The position numbers and the translations under genes were made by a program. DNA of 64,000 nt from Lycium barbarum (lineage: Eukaryota; Streptophyta; Magnoliopsida; Solanales; Solanaceae), in the NCBI RefSeq assembly GCF_019175385.1, contig NC_083339.1:114685601-114749600 (forward strand), in the 5' to 3' direction. Positions 44,533 to 55,999 of this stretch are shown here, piece after piece; positions within the stretch are counted from its first letter, which is position 1; every line of letters begins with the position of its first letter. Below the pieces are notes generated by a model, which was not told the origin of the DNA, did no database searches, and worked only from the letters and a program-made list of their open reading frames with translations.

Positions 44533-45105
44533 AAGTTGCGCGGACTCTTCATATTTGCTGCTGCGCCCGTGTCGACACGGCTCGGGTGCGAGATTCATGT
44601 GGGATTCGGTCAATCCACATCGGATACTTTGACCAGAGTCCATGGACAAATTTGGGGGGAAAATTGAGATTTTGATTTCTCAATATAAAAGATAAAACAG
44701 AATCATCAAGACATGGGAAATGGCATATCTTCAATCCTTTTTAGCTTTTCCTTTTGGTCAATATATGTTATTTATAAATGTTTTCTTTCTCATAGAAAAG
44801 AAGGATAATATTAATTATTAGCATGTTGATCTTTTTGACAATTAAGTTATGTTTTTTAACGCCCATATTGGAGAATGAAAGACTGAATTCTACAATATAC
44901 AAGTAATTTTTCCATACAATATCTCTCAAAATTTAGAATATCTTTATAGCTCTATTTCTATAATTTTGAATTTTTTTTGCCGAATCCTGGCACACATATC
45001 CATACCTCGATCCGAACCCCCGAAACTTGAAATATAGATTTTGCCGAATCCAACCCTCAGATCTGCATCCGTATCGGATACCCGCCCCCGAGTCCGAGCA
45101 ACTTA
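44533..45105. mobile_element. foldback-type MITE in a TPP2 intron
   Basis: The ends TAAGTTGCGCGGACTC and GAGTCCGAGCAACTTA are inverted copies. Inner blocks (GTGTCGACACGG, CGGATACCCGCC, CCGAATCC) also pair imperfectly. It shares its end motif (GTTGCTCGGACTC) with the 117-bp MITE at 53738. Confidence 0.65.
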
Positions 45106-45397
45106 ATTTGCTGTATGAATCTTCTATATCCGCTCCGCACATTCGAACCCATTTTTTTACTAAAGAACTATGCTTTTAATGATGAAAGAAAGTGCTTAGT
45201 TTGCATTGCACCTATGCATTCCTTCTTAATGGAGAAAGCAACAAGTATTCAGCCTTCTGGATAATACAAGAACATTTGAATTGCTAAATTAACTACTCCG
45301 TATTCCGCTTTGCTACATATAAGATGCATGACTAGGGAACACAATTCAATGAACAGTTATTCTGCACAAATATGTGAAACTCTTTGCTTAAATTTAG

Positions 45398-45472
45398 GGG
45401 TAAGGTCTGCGTACTGCTACCCTCCCCCGACCCCACTTGTGAGACTACACTGGCATGTTTTTTTTTTATTTT
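45398..45472 (+). mobile_element. SINE 3' fragment (Au-like)
   Basis: GGGGTAAGGTCTGCGTACTG, CTACCCTCCCCCGACCCCAC and TGTGAGACTACACTGG followed by a T-rich tail match the familiar Au-type SINE body of Solanaceae. It lies in the intron between the exons ending at 44232 and 45858. Confidence 0.6.
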
Positions 45473-45890
45473 TCTTTGCTTAAATTTAGAATAAAAGAAT
45501 TATGGTACTCCAACTATTTAAAAAAATTCCTTTATTAACAGAACTCGATCCTCTTAACAAGAGGAAGTCAACAACCTCACCTTACACCATTCAAATGGCA
45601 GGACTCCACATTAAGAAAGTCTTTCCAAAACCAAAAGGTGGGCGCAAACACTTTAATTGTTCCAAACCCTCTCATCTTAACATTGGAAGCGTTCGGTTCA
45701 GGAAAAAAAAAAGAACAAAAATGCACAAGGCAAAAAGAAGAAGAGAACAAGAACACGTCTCCTATTAAGATCCTTTGGTCATTGAAATTTAATCATTCAT
45801 AACAGAAACATAAACATAAGAGTCAATTTTAGTTAAGTTGTACTCTAAAATAACTACCTCAAAATCAACCACTGTGGTTTCGTGACTGCC

Positions 45891-48800
45891 TGTCACGCCC
45901 CAAAACCCACCCTAGACGTGACCGGCATCCGACGTCATGAACAACATCGGAAGAACCTAAACGACATAATAATAATACTTGAACCCGCCAGGTTCAATAT
46001 TCGCCTCCAACAATTTATAAATTAAATGTAACACATGAATTAAATCAGCGGAAGTCTTTATAAGCAATGGCCATCAACGTGGCAAACACCCATTAAGTCG
46101 TACGAGACTTTTGACAATCTACCAACAATTCTGACAACTATCTATGGAGCTTCTAAGAGACATAACAATCGTCAAACTTCGGGACGCAGCCAGGAAATCT
46201 AGAATAATAAATGAAACGGAAAGTGTCCCACGAACAAGGATGTGGGCTCACCAAATCCACAGCAGTAGCAAGTCCTATTAAGCGTCGAAAGTATCACGAA
46301 CCTGCTCTTCTTCGTTACCTAACATACCATCAAAAACAACAATGGTATGCCTGAGTACTTTTGTACTCAGTGAGTGCCTCGGGGACAACAAGTATTATGA
46401 AAATAAAATATAATAATATATAAAGAAATCAGTTCTGAAAAAGATAGCATAAAAACAGCCATTCCACTTTGTGATTCTCAATATCATTTGTTAAACAGTT
46501 TACAAATCCATTAATCAATATAGAAACAAGTATTCAACATGTGTATCTCCATAAGAATTATCAAAAATCGATTATGAAGTCTTTTGTTAAGTTACAACTT
46601 TTAATTATGCCTTTCAAATTGATCATGATTGTCAACAACGGTTCCATGAGAGATTACGAATATTACACATATACGAATATTTTACATACTGACACAAGCC
46701 CAAGAATCAATCACATCGAGGGAATGACCGTAGGGTTCCCTTGTCACAACTCACCACACCGAATTATAAAGTCTCGGTGACCACTCATCCTCCCGAATGG
46801 CTAGGCATAAACACACCGGGATATGAAATCCCCGGTAACCACTCATCCTCCCGAATGGCTAGGCACACTGCGCAATACACCGAAATATAGATTCACGGTG
46901 GCTACTCTTCCTCCCGAATAGCAAGGCCATTAATGCACCCCAGGTAGCGAGCCCGGGAGTGGCCACTCCTCCTCCCGAATGGCAAGGCAATTAATACACT
47001 AGGATCCATAGTGGCTACTCCTCCTCCCGAATAGCAAGGCAAACAGAACAACAAAGTCCATGGCATAGAAGCCGATTCACCAATTGTCTCAAAGCAGTCA
47101 TACCGTCAATAACATTTAAGTTCATTACACATATCGATCAACGAAAGGCATATCAATTTAACTCTTTACCATTTACCATGCCAAGAATTTCACTTACGAA
47201 TTCTATATCACTACAAGCCACTCACAGGAAACAAGATAGAAAGCAAGCCACTCATAGGCAAACTAATCAATCAATCGATACTCCTGGTTAGGAAACCACG
47301 GAGGCTAATCGTCCTCTGGACAAACACAACTTTACCATACAGTTACAAAAACACAAACAAAAATACAAATAATGTCATATTACTAAATTATCAATTATGG
47401 CTTAGGGCCGAACCTCACTTCTCAAGTCATCATCCCAAATAGAGGCATTTCAAGTTACCACCGATTGAGAATCTTATTCAAATATCTTATTCAAATTTCA
47501 AGTTTAAGAAACCCATTTTACAACAAAACAAGTTGAAGGTCTAACCTTTAGAAGATTTAAGTTCAATCATCCAATAATGGGGAAAAGCGAGTTTCACAAA
47601 GTAGTATAGTTCGTGTAAGGTTCGATGCGGGCTTGACCCTACACACGCATGACCTTGTCTAAAAGAAATCATCTTTGTAGTCAAATTATCATTACGGAGC
47701 ATTATGCCATATTGAAAGGATAAGTTATTCCGACCAATGTTTGAAAACGTATAACTTCTTTACGAAAGATTTCCATGTCTTAAATCATCAATGAGAATAT
47801 CATTACCAACCCTTAACCATCATTATTAAACATATCTTATAGAGGAAAACATTCATAATATCACATACATATATAGGGTTTGTTACAATCTAGGTTTAAT
47901 GTGGGTTTGTCCCCTCACACACATTAACCACCATTTAAACATGAATTAGAGTTCAAGGAACATGAAAAGATTTCTTTTCTTTTCCTTTCATTCATTAAAG
48001 GATCTTGAATAATATTTATACTTCCAAATTCAAGAACAACAACATCAACAACAATCTCAACAATTATTTTATATCAATATCCAACTAATTCTATCCATTT
48101 AATCATACCAAAACAGCCCACAAATCATTTGATATCCAAAAATCATAACCGAGCTTTCAATGCCATTTTCTCTATTCTAACCCGTCAAATCTATCAATGA
48201 TAAGGGTAAGAACATTATTAAAATCTTAGACATACATTAGGGTTTTGTATGAGAAGTTCACCCTTTCTATTCAATAAAGAACCTTCAAGAAAAGAAGTCA
48301 TGCATTCCAAAATAAGATTTTTCAAAAGAGACATACGAATCAAAATCAAAGAGTTTATAAAAAAAATCGATCAAAAGAGTATGTTCAAAAGAGGCATACC
48401 TTAATTTGTTAAACAAGATTTAACAATTCACTTTTCTATTGAAGAACACCCAAAACCTAGCTTGAATCACTTTGGAAGGAAATATGTTGCAAACCCTTAA
48501 TTGCTCCAAAACCTGAATTAAAGACTTGAATTTTGGAGAAGATTTCCCAAATCTTGATTCTTGAATCTTGAGATGGGTTTTCTTGAAAACCCTATAGTAG
48601 GAATGATGATTTATTGTTTAGATTACAAGGATATATGTTAGAATTGAGTTGGAATAATTAGAATGGACTTACCTTGGTGTTCTTGATGTTGGAGGAGAGT
48701 AGGAGGTCGTTCTAGGGTTTGAAGGAATGAAAAATAATGAGTTGAACTGATATGGACGAATATATATTGTTCTGTGAAAGTGAAATTTACGACCTGAACA

Positions 48801-49264
48801 CTGCTGGTCGTAAAGTCAGTTTACGGGCCGTAAATTGATTTACGAACCGTATTCTGCACTTTGGACTGCACTGTGTCGCTTCAGTAAAATGGCCATAACT
48901 CCTTGCACAGATGTCCGTTTGACCCCCGTAAGATACCGTTGGAAAGGTATTTCAATGCTCTACAACTTTCATCAAGGAAGTTTTCCCAAATTCGAAATAC
49001 GTTTTGAAATACGGGCCGTAAAGTGAAATACGGTCCGTATTTAACCATATGACCTCAAAATGTCAAATTCCAGAATGTTCAGAAATTCTTGGTTTCAGTT
49101 TACGGGCACTGTTCATGGTCGTAAATTGAAATACGGTCACTGTTCATGGGCGTAAACCACCATATCACAACTGAACAGAAAAATTTCAATTTCCACATTC
49201 TTTATCTGATGTTCTAAGTCTAGGATCGTGGTCAAAACTTTCGTTAAAGGTACGGGGTGTTACA
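45891..49264 (-). mobile_element. 3.37-kb solo gypsy LTR inserted in a TPP2 coding exon
   Basis: On the plus strand it starts TGTCACGCCCC and ends GGGGTGTTACA (minus-strand sense TGTAACACCCC...GGGCGTGACA). CTGCC lies on both sides (45886-45890 and 49265-49269). The exon reads FWSSGIG up to one edge and resumes with HETTVVDFE after the other, in frame once one CTGCC copy is removed. There is no internal region or primer site, so it is a solo LTR. It contains a 60-bp tandem array (46777-47040) and ACGGGCCGTAAA-type palindromes (about 48780-49160). Confidence 0.95.
46777..47042 (-). repeat. about 60-bp tandem array inside the solo LTR
   Basis: Five units share CCACTC(A/C)TCCTCCCGAAT followed by GGC(T/A)AGGC; the spacers between them vary (49-61 bases). 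Confidence 0.9.
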
Positions 49265-49589
49265 CTGCCTATGCCGCTGGACCAAAATTGGACTACTGCT
49301 AGTTCCATTGTCTGACCACCCTCCACTCGAAACGAGAAGCTTTTGGATGAAGGGGATGAAAATGTGGCCACACTTTCCCATTTAATGGGCTTTTGCAATG
49401 GGGAGAGCTGTAGATTAAGAGCACGTGAATGGAGGTAACTGGTACAACAGACCAACACAATAAAGCAGGAGATATTTTACCTGAACAGTATCTATGAAGA
49501 ATCTTCTAGCTGTATCAAATCCATATGTCCTCATGGTGGCCTCCACCCAGGTAGCACCAAATGGTACCTCAATAAATCTCCTTTCAATT

Positions 49590-49868
49590 GTAAAGAAATG
49601 GATCATGGGCCTAACTCAACCTCAAAAGCTCCATTTCTTTACATGGTATCAAAGCAAGACCCATCTCACCCAATGTTAGGCCCCCAAATTAAATTGCCCA
49701 CGCTCCAGATGTCCAGCCCTGGGCGTGAGGTGGGGTGTTAAAGAATGAAAAAAAGTCCCTCATCGGTGGTTAATGAGATGGGTGGTCTCCTTATATGAAC
49801 TTGGGAAATCCTCCCCTCATAAGCTAACTTTTGAGGTTGAGTTAGACCCATGATCCATTTCTTTACAT
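49590..49868 (-). mobile_element. TRIM-like element inserted in a TPP2 coding exon
   Basis: The ends TGTAAAGAAATGGATCATGG and CCATGATCCATTTCTTTACA are near-perfect inverses. Inside lie TGGTATCAAAGC (PBS-like, about 49640) and a G-rich polypurine-like tract (GGGCGTGAGGTGGGG, about 49721) followed by TGTTAAAGAATG. That order (LTR end, PBS, PPT, LTR) on the plus strand is a TRIM layout, with a rearranged first LTR. The exon reads ...GQI then IERRFIEVPFGATW across it. AATT(T) is duplicated at the edges. Confidence 0.75.
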
Positions 49869-50869
49869 AAATTTGGCCTGAATACAAGTGTACATGCAAA
49901 CAAGTTGGCAAGTAGTCAAGGGAAGAACATACAACATTGACCTGAAAATGATTATGAGCAAAAAAAGTGAAAGTTTAGTTTGTGTCATTTGATTTTTTGG
50001 CTTAAACTCTTAACACATTCACGAGAGGGGATCGATAGCTCTATACCCTGCTCAAATTTCTACCACAACTTTCTCCAACTTTTTCCTTTGGGTTCTTACC
50101 CCCAAACCACATCTGTTTACAACACATGATTGCAGTCAATTTGAAGGTATAGATTTTCGCCAAAATATCTGGTCCAGATCATACTAACACTATATAGTCA
50201 GATTTCTATTATCTGTATCAAAGTGCATCATGGAAATTATAGATTATCTGCTTTTCCATGGTTTGCAGCTAATAGTTTTATGAACCGTTCAATCTGTCTG
50301 AACATCATTAGTCTGATTATCATTTTTCAGATATGCATCTATTGCATCCTATTGTAGACCACCATTCAAATTGAGTAAACTGAGTACAAACTATTGAAAG
50401 AAGGATGCACATTTTCTTAGGACGAGAAACTCTACAGTGATTTATGCAACTTAACCAACAAGACAATCTTCTATCAGCACCAAACCTTCAACATAAGAGA
50501 TCGTACTTGCAAAACCATCAGTTTGAAGAAATATTGTCAAGAACAGTTTGAACTTTATTAGAAACATTAGAAACAGAATCTCCCTACCCCGTCCCTCCAC
50601 TACTGCTCCCTCCCTCTCTCTACACACTCACACCAAAATATGCCAGTGCCAATCTAGTCTACAACCACCACTTAAACGTCATAGCCCTGGTAGTTGTTTC
50701 TCCACACTTCAGTTGTACAGTTAAAACCCAAGCTCCTAAACCAGTTCCAGTTCGGTAAATATAACCCAAATCTTAAAGACATGACGTTTTAAATAAGAAA
50801 GAGATAAAAGTTGACTGGTACTTCATTTTGGTAAACACAAGTATATGAGGGCATGCAACCTGTTGGCTC

Positions 50870-51000
50870 CTACGGCTTTGAAGGTGTGGTGTGTTGGTTA
50901 GGCACAGACCAGAGGTCCGAACCCTGCCACAGACAAAAGCCTGGTATTTAAGTAGAGAATGATATAGAGTGGGTTCATTATCCACCAACTTTCAGAACGT
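50870..51000 (+). mobile_element. tRNA-derived SINE fragment in a TPP2 intron
   Basis: GTGTGTTGGTTAGGCAC (A-box-like) is followed by GAGGTCCGAACCCTGCC (B-box-like). The body is not identified further. Confidence 0.4.
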
Positions 51001-52859
51001 GGGCCACTGGCACACACGGTTTCCAATCACCAAAAAGTGGGTGGAGAAAGAAGGGCATGCAACCTGTTGACCAAAATACATGCCGCATAGTGGACATCAT
51101 AGGAGTAATAAACTCATTAACAGATACACGAGCATCAGGACTTTTTTTTTTAAATACAAAAATGAAATTCAAACTAAGTGGAGGACGGGAACAAATGAGT
51201 TAGGGCAACATATAGTTCAATAGGAAATCAAGCAAAAATAAACTAGTAAATAAAACAAGATATTTCTCCTCTCAATGTTCACTGTTCTCTTAAAGACATG
51301 ATGTTCCAATCATAAAGGGACAAAAATGGATTGGTACCGGAACAGGATGTAACGAAGCAAAATGACCCATAAGACCAAATCCTACTGGTAATCCTGACAC
51401 AAGTATAGAGACATAAAAGAGAGACACAGAACAAATTGCACTGACAGATTAGAAATATGATAATCACCTGGTACAAATGAAATTCCTTGGAATGAAATTA
51501 GAGGGGGTCTACTCTTTACAACAGTGGGCTTTGTTATAGTCACTGGAATTCTGAAAAGTGGTCCTCGCCATGGTGCTTTGCTGTCTATGCCATATACTTC
51601 ATAATAATGTAAGCCATCACTTAAACTGGTGGGGTCAACAACTATGCTGGAAGAATGAAGAGAAAAATATGTAAGTTTTTTCCCATATTGTACACCAGAC
51701 TAATTATCCAATCTCATTTTTTCTTTCTATATCCAGTCATATCATGATTTTAAAAAAATGTTATTGATTTGTTAAATCTAGACGCAAATCATATATATGC
51801 TATGTAAAAAGAAATTGGAGCAGCAGTAATGGCAATAGCCATGATTTATTAGAGAATTCCTGAATCACAACACTCACTTCCTAAAGTAATAGAATAAATT
51901 ATCACTATATCCACCTTCCAAATAAGAGACTAACATGATTGAATCTTATGACATATTTGGACTTCACTGCATCTTTGGCACAAAATAAGATGTTTGTGCC
52001 AGAATAAGTTCTACAAATATGTGGAGGAGAATAAGCTAGCCTTGCACAAGTACATGACCTACTACTGAAACTGGTCACCGAAAATCAATTCAACCCAGAA
52101 ACTTTGGTAAGCTCAAAATTCATATCCGATTTAAGGAATATAAATTATGGTGACATGTTCATCAACAAAGATTTGACAGATACCAGAAAATGTGAGAAGT
52201 GGATCATGAACTACAACCTCTTAACTGAAATTATCATAAGAAAATGGATTTTACTGTCAAAGAAGGGGAAGGAACGGATGTCTAGTCAAGCCAGTCATTT
52301 GATGACTGCCTTGGCACTGGCCATAAGCGTCCAGTGTGCCAAGGCAAACACAAGCTGTGTTGTTACCACAATATTTATCATCTATACCATCCCAAAAAAG
52401 ACAGCTTGGCTATGACATAAACCCAGTCACTCAATATCCAAAACTCCATAGGTGAAAATAGGGACGGCGTAAAAAATAAAACATAAGACAAGTGGTCCTC
52501 AACTTCTCCTTAGCACTTCCACATGCACATGTAACACCAATGAGAACCCTCTTCAAAAAAGTGAAAAAGCACACCTCCTTTTGGAGCTCTAGATATCCAT
52601 ACCAAAAAATAAGAGAACTTTGTGTCTTCGCTCCATGCTTAGCTATGGTAAAAAAAAAAATTATCCAGAATTACTTTGTTCACGTTCTCATCCGATTTCG
52701 AAGCATCCGTTTCCAAGCATCCTTTGAGTCACTGTGATCTGATCTTCTAATCTTAAGTGGCTCTTTCATCTCTATTTTTTTCTAAAAGGATTTTTGCTTG
52801 TGTCCTTACTGTTGTATACTTGAGCAATTGCTTGATCATTTTTTAGCTCAAGATATTGA

Positions 52860-53290
52860 AAATATTTAGGAAAACATTGAGGAGTATGAGATCCAAACAC
52901 CACATATGATCCCAAAAACTATCCCCTCCGCAAAACTACTTCCGTTCCTTCATTATGCTCTTCCATAATGAATGTCCATAAGAAGATGCGATTAATTCTT
53001 CCCTCCACTCCCTTCTTTGATCCCAAACTGGTCTGCTATCATTGTTCATCAAAGAGTCCATACCTCGTTAGTAAATCTCCATAGAGGGCCTTCTCGAGGA
53101 CCCTTACATTTTCCCCGTGCTTTCCATACAGTATTGGTGATGTGACTACCTTCCAACTTATCAAAGTGAGACCTTTTTGCCTCATCCGTTTGTGTCGAAA
53201 AGAAATTCCTCTGAAGTCTTTCCATCTCCGTAGTAACACTTGCAGGAGATGGCATAGGAGAGCACATACATAAGAGACGATCCCTAGAAA
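52860..53290 (-). mobile_element. L1-type LINE fragment (end of reverse transcriptase region)
   Basis: Minus-strand frames give PASVTTEMERLQRNFFSTQT, then HFDKLEGSHITN in one frame and RVLEKALYGDLLTRYGLF in another. WDQRREWREELI and SLWKSIMKERK follow. This is the pattern after the RT core of plant L1 LINEs (P.S....IEKLQRDFLW ... FNRALLGKWLWRF). It is frame-shifted and short. It lies in a TPP2 intron. Confidence 0.65.
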
Positions 53291-53737
53291 AGGTTACTAC
53301 TTACTGGGCCAGGTGCATAATAGATGAGAAGTGGACTCAAGGTTGGATTTCCTATTACAAACTCAAAATTGACGCCATTGTGCGGAAAACTAACGGAATG
53401 ACGTTACCTGCTAGCTCTTAAGATATTCCTGTGGTTATATGACATCAACTGGTTTTGAGGTTAGTTGATTAAGATACAAAAGTTTAAGGGCCTGCAGAGC
53501 AATCTAATTATTCATATGTGCACCATTATTTCAGTGCTGAAAGGCCATACGCCTTGCTGCAAGTGCAACTACAGATTATAACTCCCCATCTTACAAACTT
53601 TGCCTTTTTAAAGTAGTAGCATATTGCTTAGAATGCAAAGATATTTCCAGCACTTTCCTAGGTTGAGCTACAAATCTTGTTGATCACCCGCTAATACTCA
53701 AATTTTGCATTGGACAATTCAAAAGTACTAATGAAGA

Positions 53738-53855
53738 ATGTTGCTCGGACTCTTCAAAAATGTTGACAGGTGTGTGTCGGATCCTCCAAAGGTGATGCAT
53801 TTTGGAGGATCCGAGACGGGTGCGGCAACATTTTTGAAGACTCCGAGCAACATAG
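53738..53855. mobile_element. 117-bp palindromic MITE in a TPP2 intron
   Basis: GTTGCTCGGACTCTTCAAAA and its inverse TTTTGAAGACTCCGAGCAAC form the ends, followed inward by a paired AATGTTG / CAACATT and GGATCCTCCAAA / TTTGGAGGATCC. The whole unit can fold on itself. TSD not certain. Confidence 0.85.
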
Positions 53856-54726
53856 GTTATGAAAGATCACATATTCAGAGAGCTCTAAAATGCACAGAGG
53901 AACAGGAAAAATAAGAAAATAAATGATTTATATTAATCATCAAATCAGAACAATTACAAAAAGAACAGTAAGGAAAGCTCAGTAACCTGAAGCTGCGCCC
54001 ATTATGGGTGAGAAGGAGGTACTCAGGAGCTCTCACTACTTTCTCTCCAGTAGAATGCAACTCAATGCACTCTTCAAAAGGAACCAATTGGTCTAAATTA
54101 TTTGCGTCTTCATGGAACTTCGGTGCAATTTCCACTGTCCACTGAAGAAAGAATGTTTTCAGCCTTTGAGGGGTGGCGATATAATAAATAAAGTTCATGA
54201 CTGACTAAATGACATTCACAACAAATGTCCTTTCAGCTGGCTTTGTATTTAATGGATATGAGCAGCTTCTTTTCTTGCATCAATTTACTTAAAATTGTAC
54301 AGAGAAGTAGCTCAAAACATTTACAAGAATTTCATGCGTTTCTCTGAGATCGACAGGATCGCTATTGCCATCGGATTCTACATTTCTCCATCACACATAA
54401 TATGGTTTTATTCTGAAAATATACATTAAAAGGAGGCAGAGACTCATAGTAAGATGACTAGTTATGTAGTAATACGGAACCATACGAACGCATCAAAGTT
54501 GACTGCCTTGACACTGAAAAAGAATATCTAAGAGATTATATTATTCGGTTTCGCTTCGCTCCACCTGAAACACCCAAAACCTAACTCCATCCAAAACCCA
54601 GGTATTCACTAAATCTATTTGCAAAACTTTCATCCAGTTGCTGGTCTTTTAAATCTTAAGGCATACATAGATGCCTCCAAAGAGGTAAAGAGGTTTCTCC
54701 GGGGGCAACTCTACTCTAGTTATTTC

Positions 54727-55099
54727 CAGTGTTATCAAAGGCGCGCTTAAGCCCTGAAGTGAGGCTCAAAACATGTTGAGCGCTTCGCCTCGCTTTATGT
54801 GCGCTTCAGTGTCGTCATCAAGGCTCTAAGACATACTTTTCCTTGCCAATGAGCCTCTCTTGAGGAGGTGACACTAGATGATTGATATTTCCCTTTATCT
54901 TAATATTTTTACAATTTCTTTGTCCATATATTTGTTATTCATGCTTATTACTATTAATCTTGGACTAAACATATATATATTTGTATTTTTGCACCATTGC
55001 GCTTTTTTTCATTAAAGCCCACGCTTTATATGCGCTTCGTGCTTAAAGCCCCAGCTGACCTTAGAGCTTTTTTCGCACTTTTCGCTTTTGATAACACTG
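54727..55099. mobile_element. 373-bp hAT MITE with 8-bp target duplication, in a TPP2 intron
   Basis: Ends CAGTGTTATCAAAGGCG and CGCTTTTGATAACACTG are inverted. GTTATTTC flanks both sides (54719-54726 and 55100-55107), the 8-bp duplication expected of hAT elements. Confidence 0.93.
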
Positions 55100-55323
55100 G
55101 TTATTTCCTTTTCTTTTCTTTGATCACACAGTTATAGAGGACTAAAAATGGCAACATAAAATATATTTTTCTAGTCTGGCTGTGGAACTGGGAGGGGTGC
55201 TGGCGACAAAAAGAAGAAGAGATCACAGATCTGTTTTTTTTAGTGAAGTGATGCTGAAGTGGATAGTAATCTCACCTCCGTGGATTGGTGACAATATAAA
55301 GGCTCCCTAAGATAGATGCCTCG

Positions 55324-55326
55324 CTA
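55324..55326 (-). other. in-frame TAG in a TPP2 exon
   Basis: The exon reads A-T-stop-R-G-I-Y-L-R-E-P. The TAG sits just before the conserved RGIYLREP block and needs no frameshift to be reached from the previous exon (phase 1 border at 55624). Confidence 0.7.
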
Positions 55327-55999
55327 CGTAGCAGCTGCAAAAATAGCATTTCAGATCAGAATGAACACATTCTTTGATCAGACAAAAAGAAAAAGCAGCA
55401 ACAATAATACACTAGCTTTCTAAGTTAAAGAGTCTAAATTAACCACTAAAAACCAAAAAGATAACAGCTATTCATCTTTGATACACCGTTTTGTTTTGGA
55501 AATCATCATTAGTAAGAACTCAGGAAAAATGGTTTGCGGCATCATGGAGGGCTACAAAGAAATACATAAACGCATGAAACACAGATACGAGCACGCACGC
55601 ACACATACAAGAAGTTGGTTTACTTGTTACACCAGCCTGCTTGATCTTTACTTGATACCCAACAGAAGGAAGATTTTGCACCTTTTTCATGTACTCATAA
55701 GCCCTGCAACGATATCCAAGACATGAATCATAAAGGGATCAATGGTCATGGTAAAGATCAAAAGTCAGAAGCAAGCAGTAAACCTAACTTGTCAACTTGC
55801 ATGAGACCCTGTCCAGCTGTTAACTTTTCTTCTGGTAAAGCACCCACAGGTACAGATGTATTCTCAAGAGCCTTCCGTACACTGTATGGACTAACAGGAA
55901 TACCTTCCGCCTGCAGGTCTCAGACTTCAGTCAAAAGGAAAACAAGAGAAATCGGATAAAAGGACCAGAACATTTGAATTACCTTCATAGCACTGACAA

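Larger units (their letters stand above)
51469..53986. other. TPP2 exon 6 flank and 2.3-kb intron with nested repeats
   Basis: After exon 51468-51646, the intron to 53986 contains a LINE remnant (52860-53290) and a MITE (53738-53854). The other open frames are not credible genes. Confidence 0.6.
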
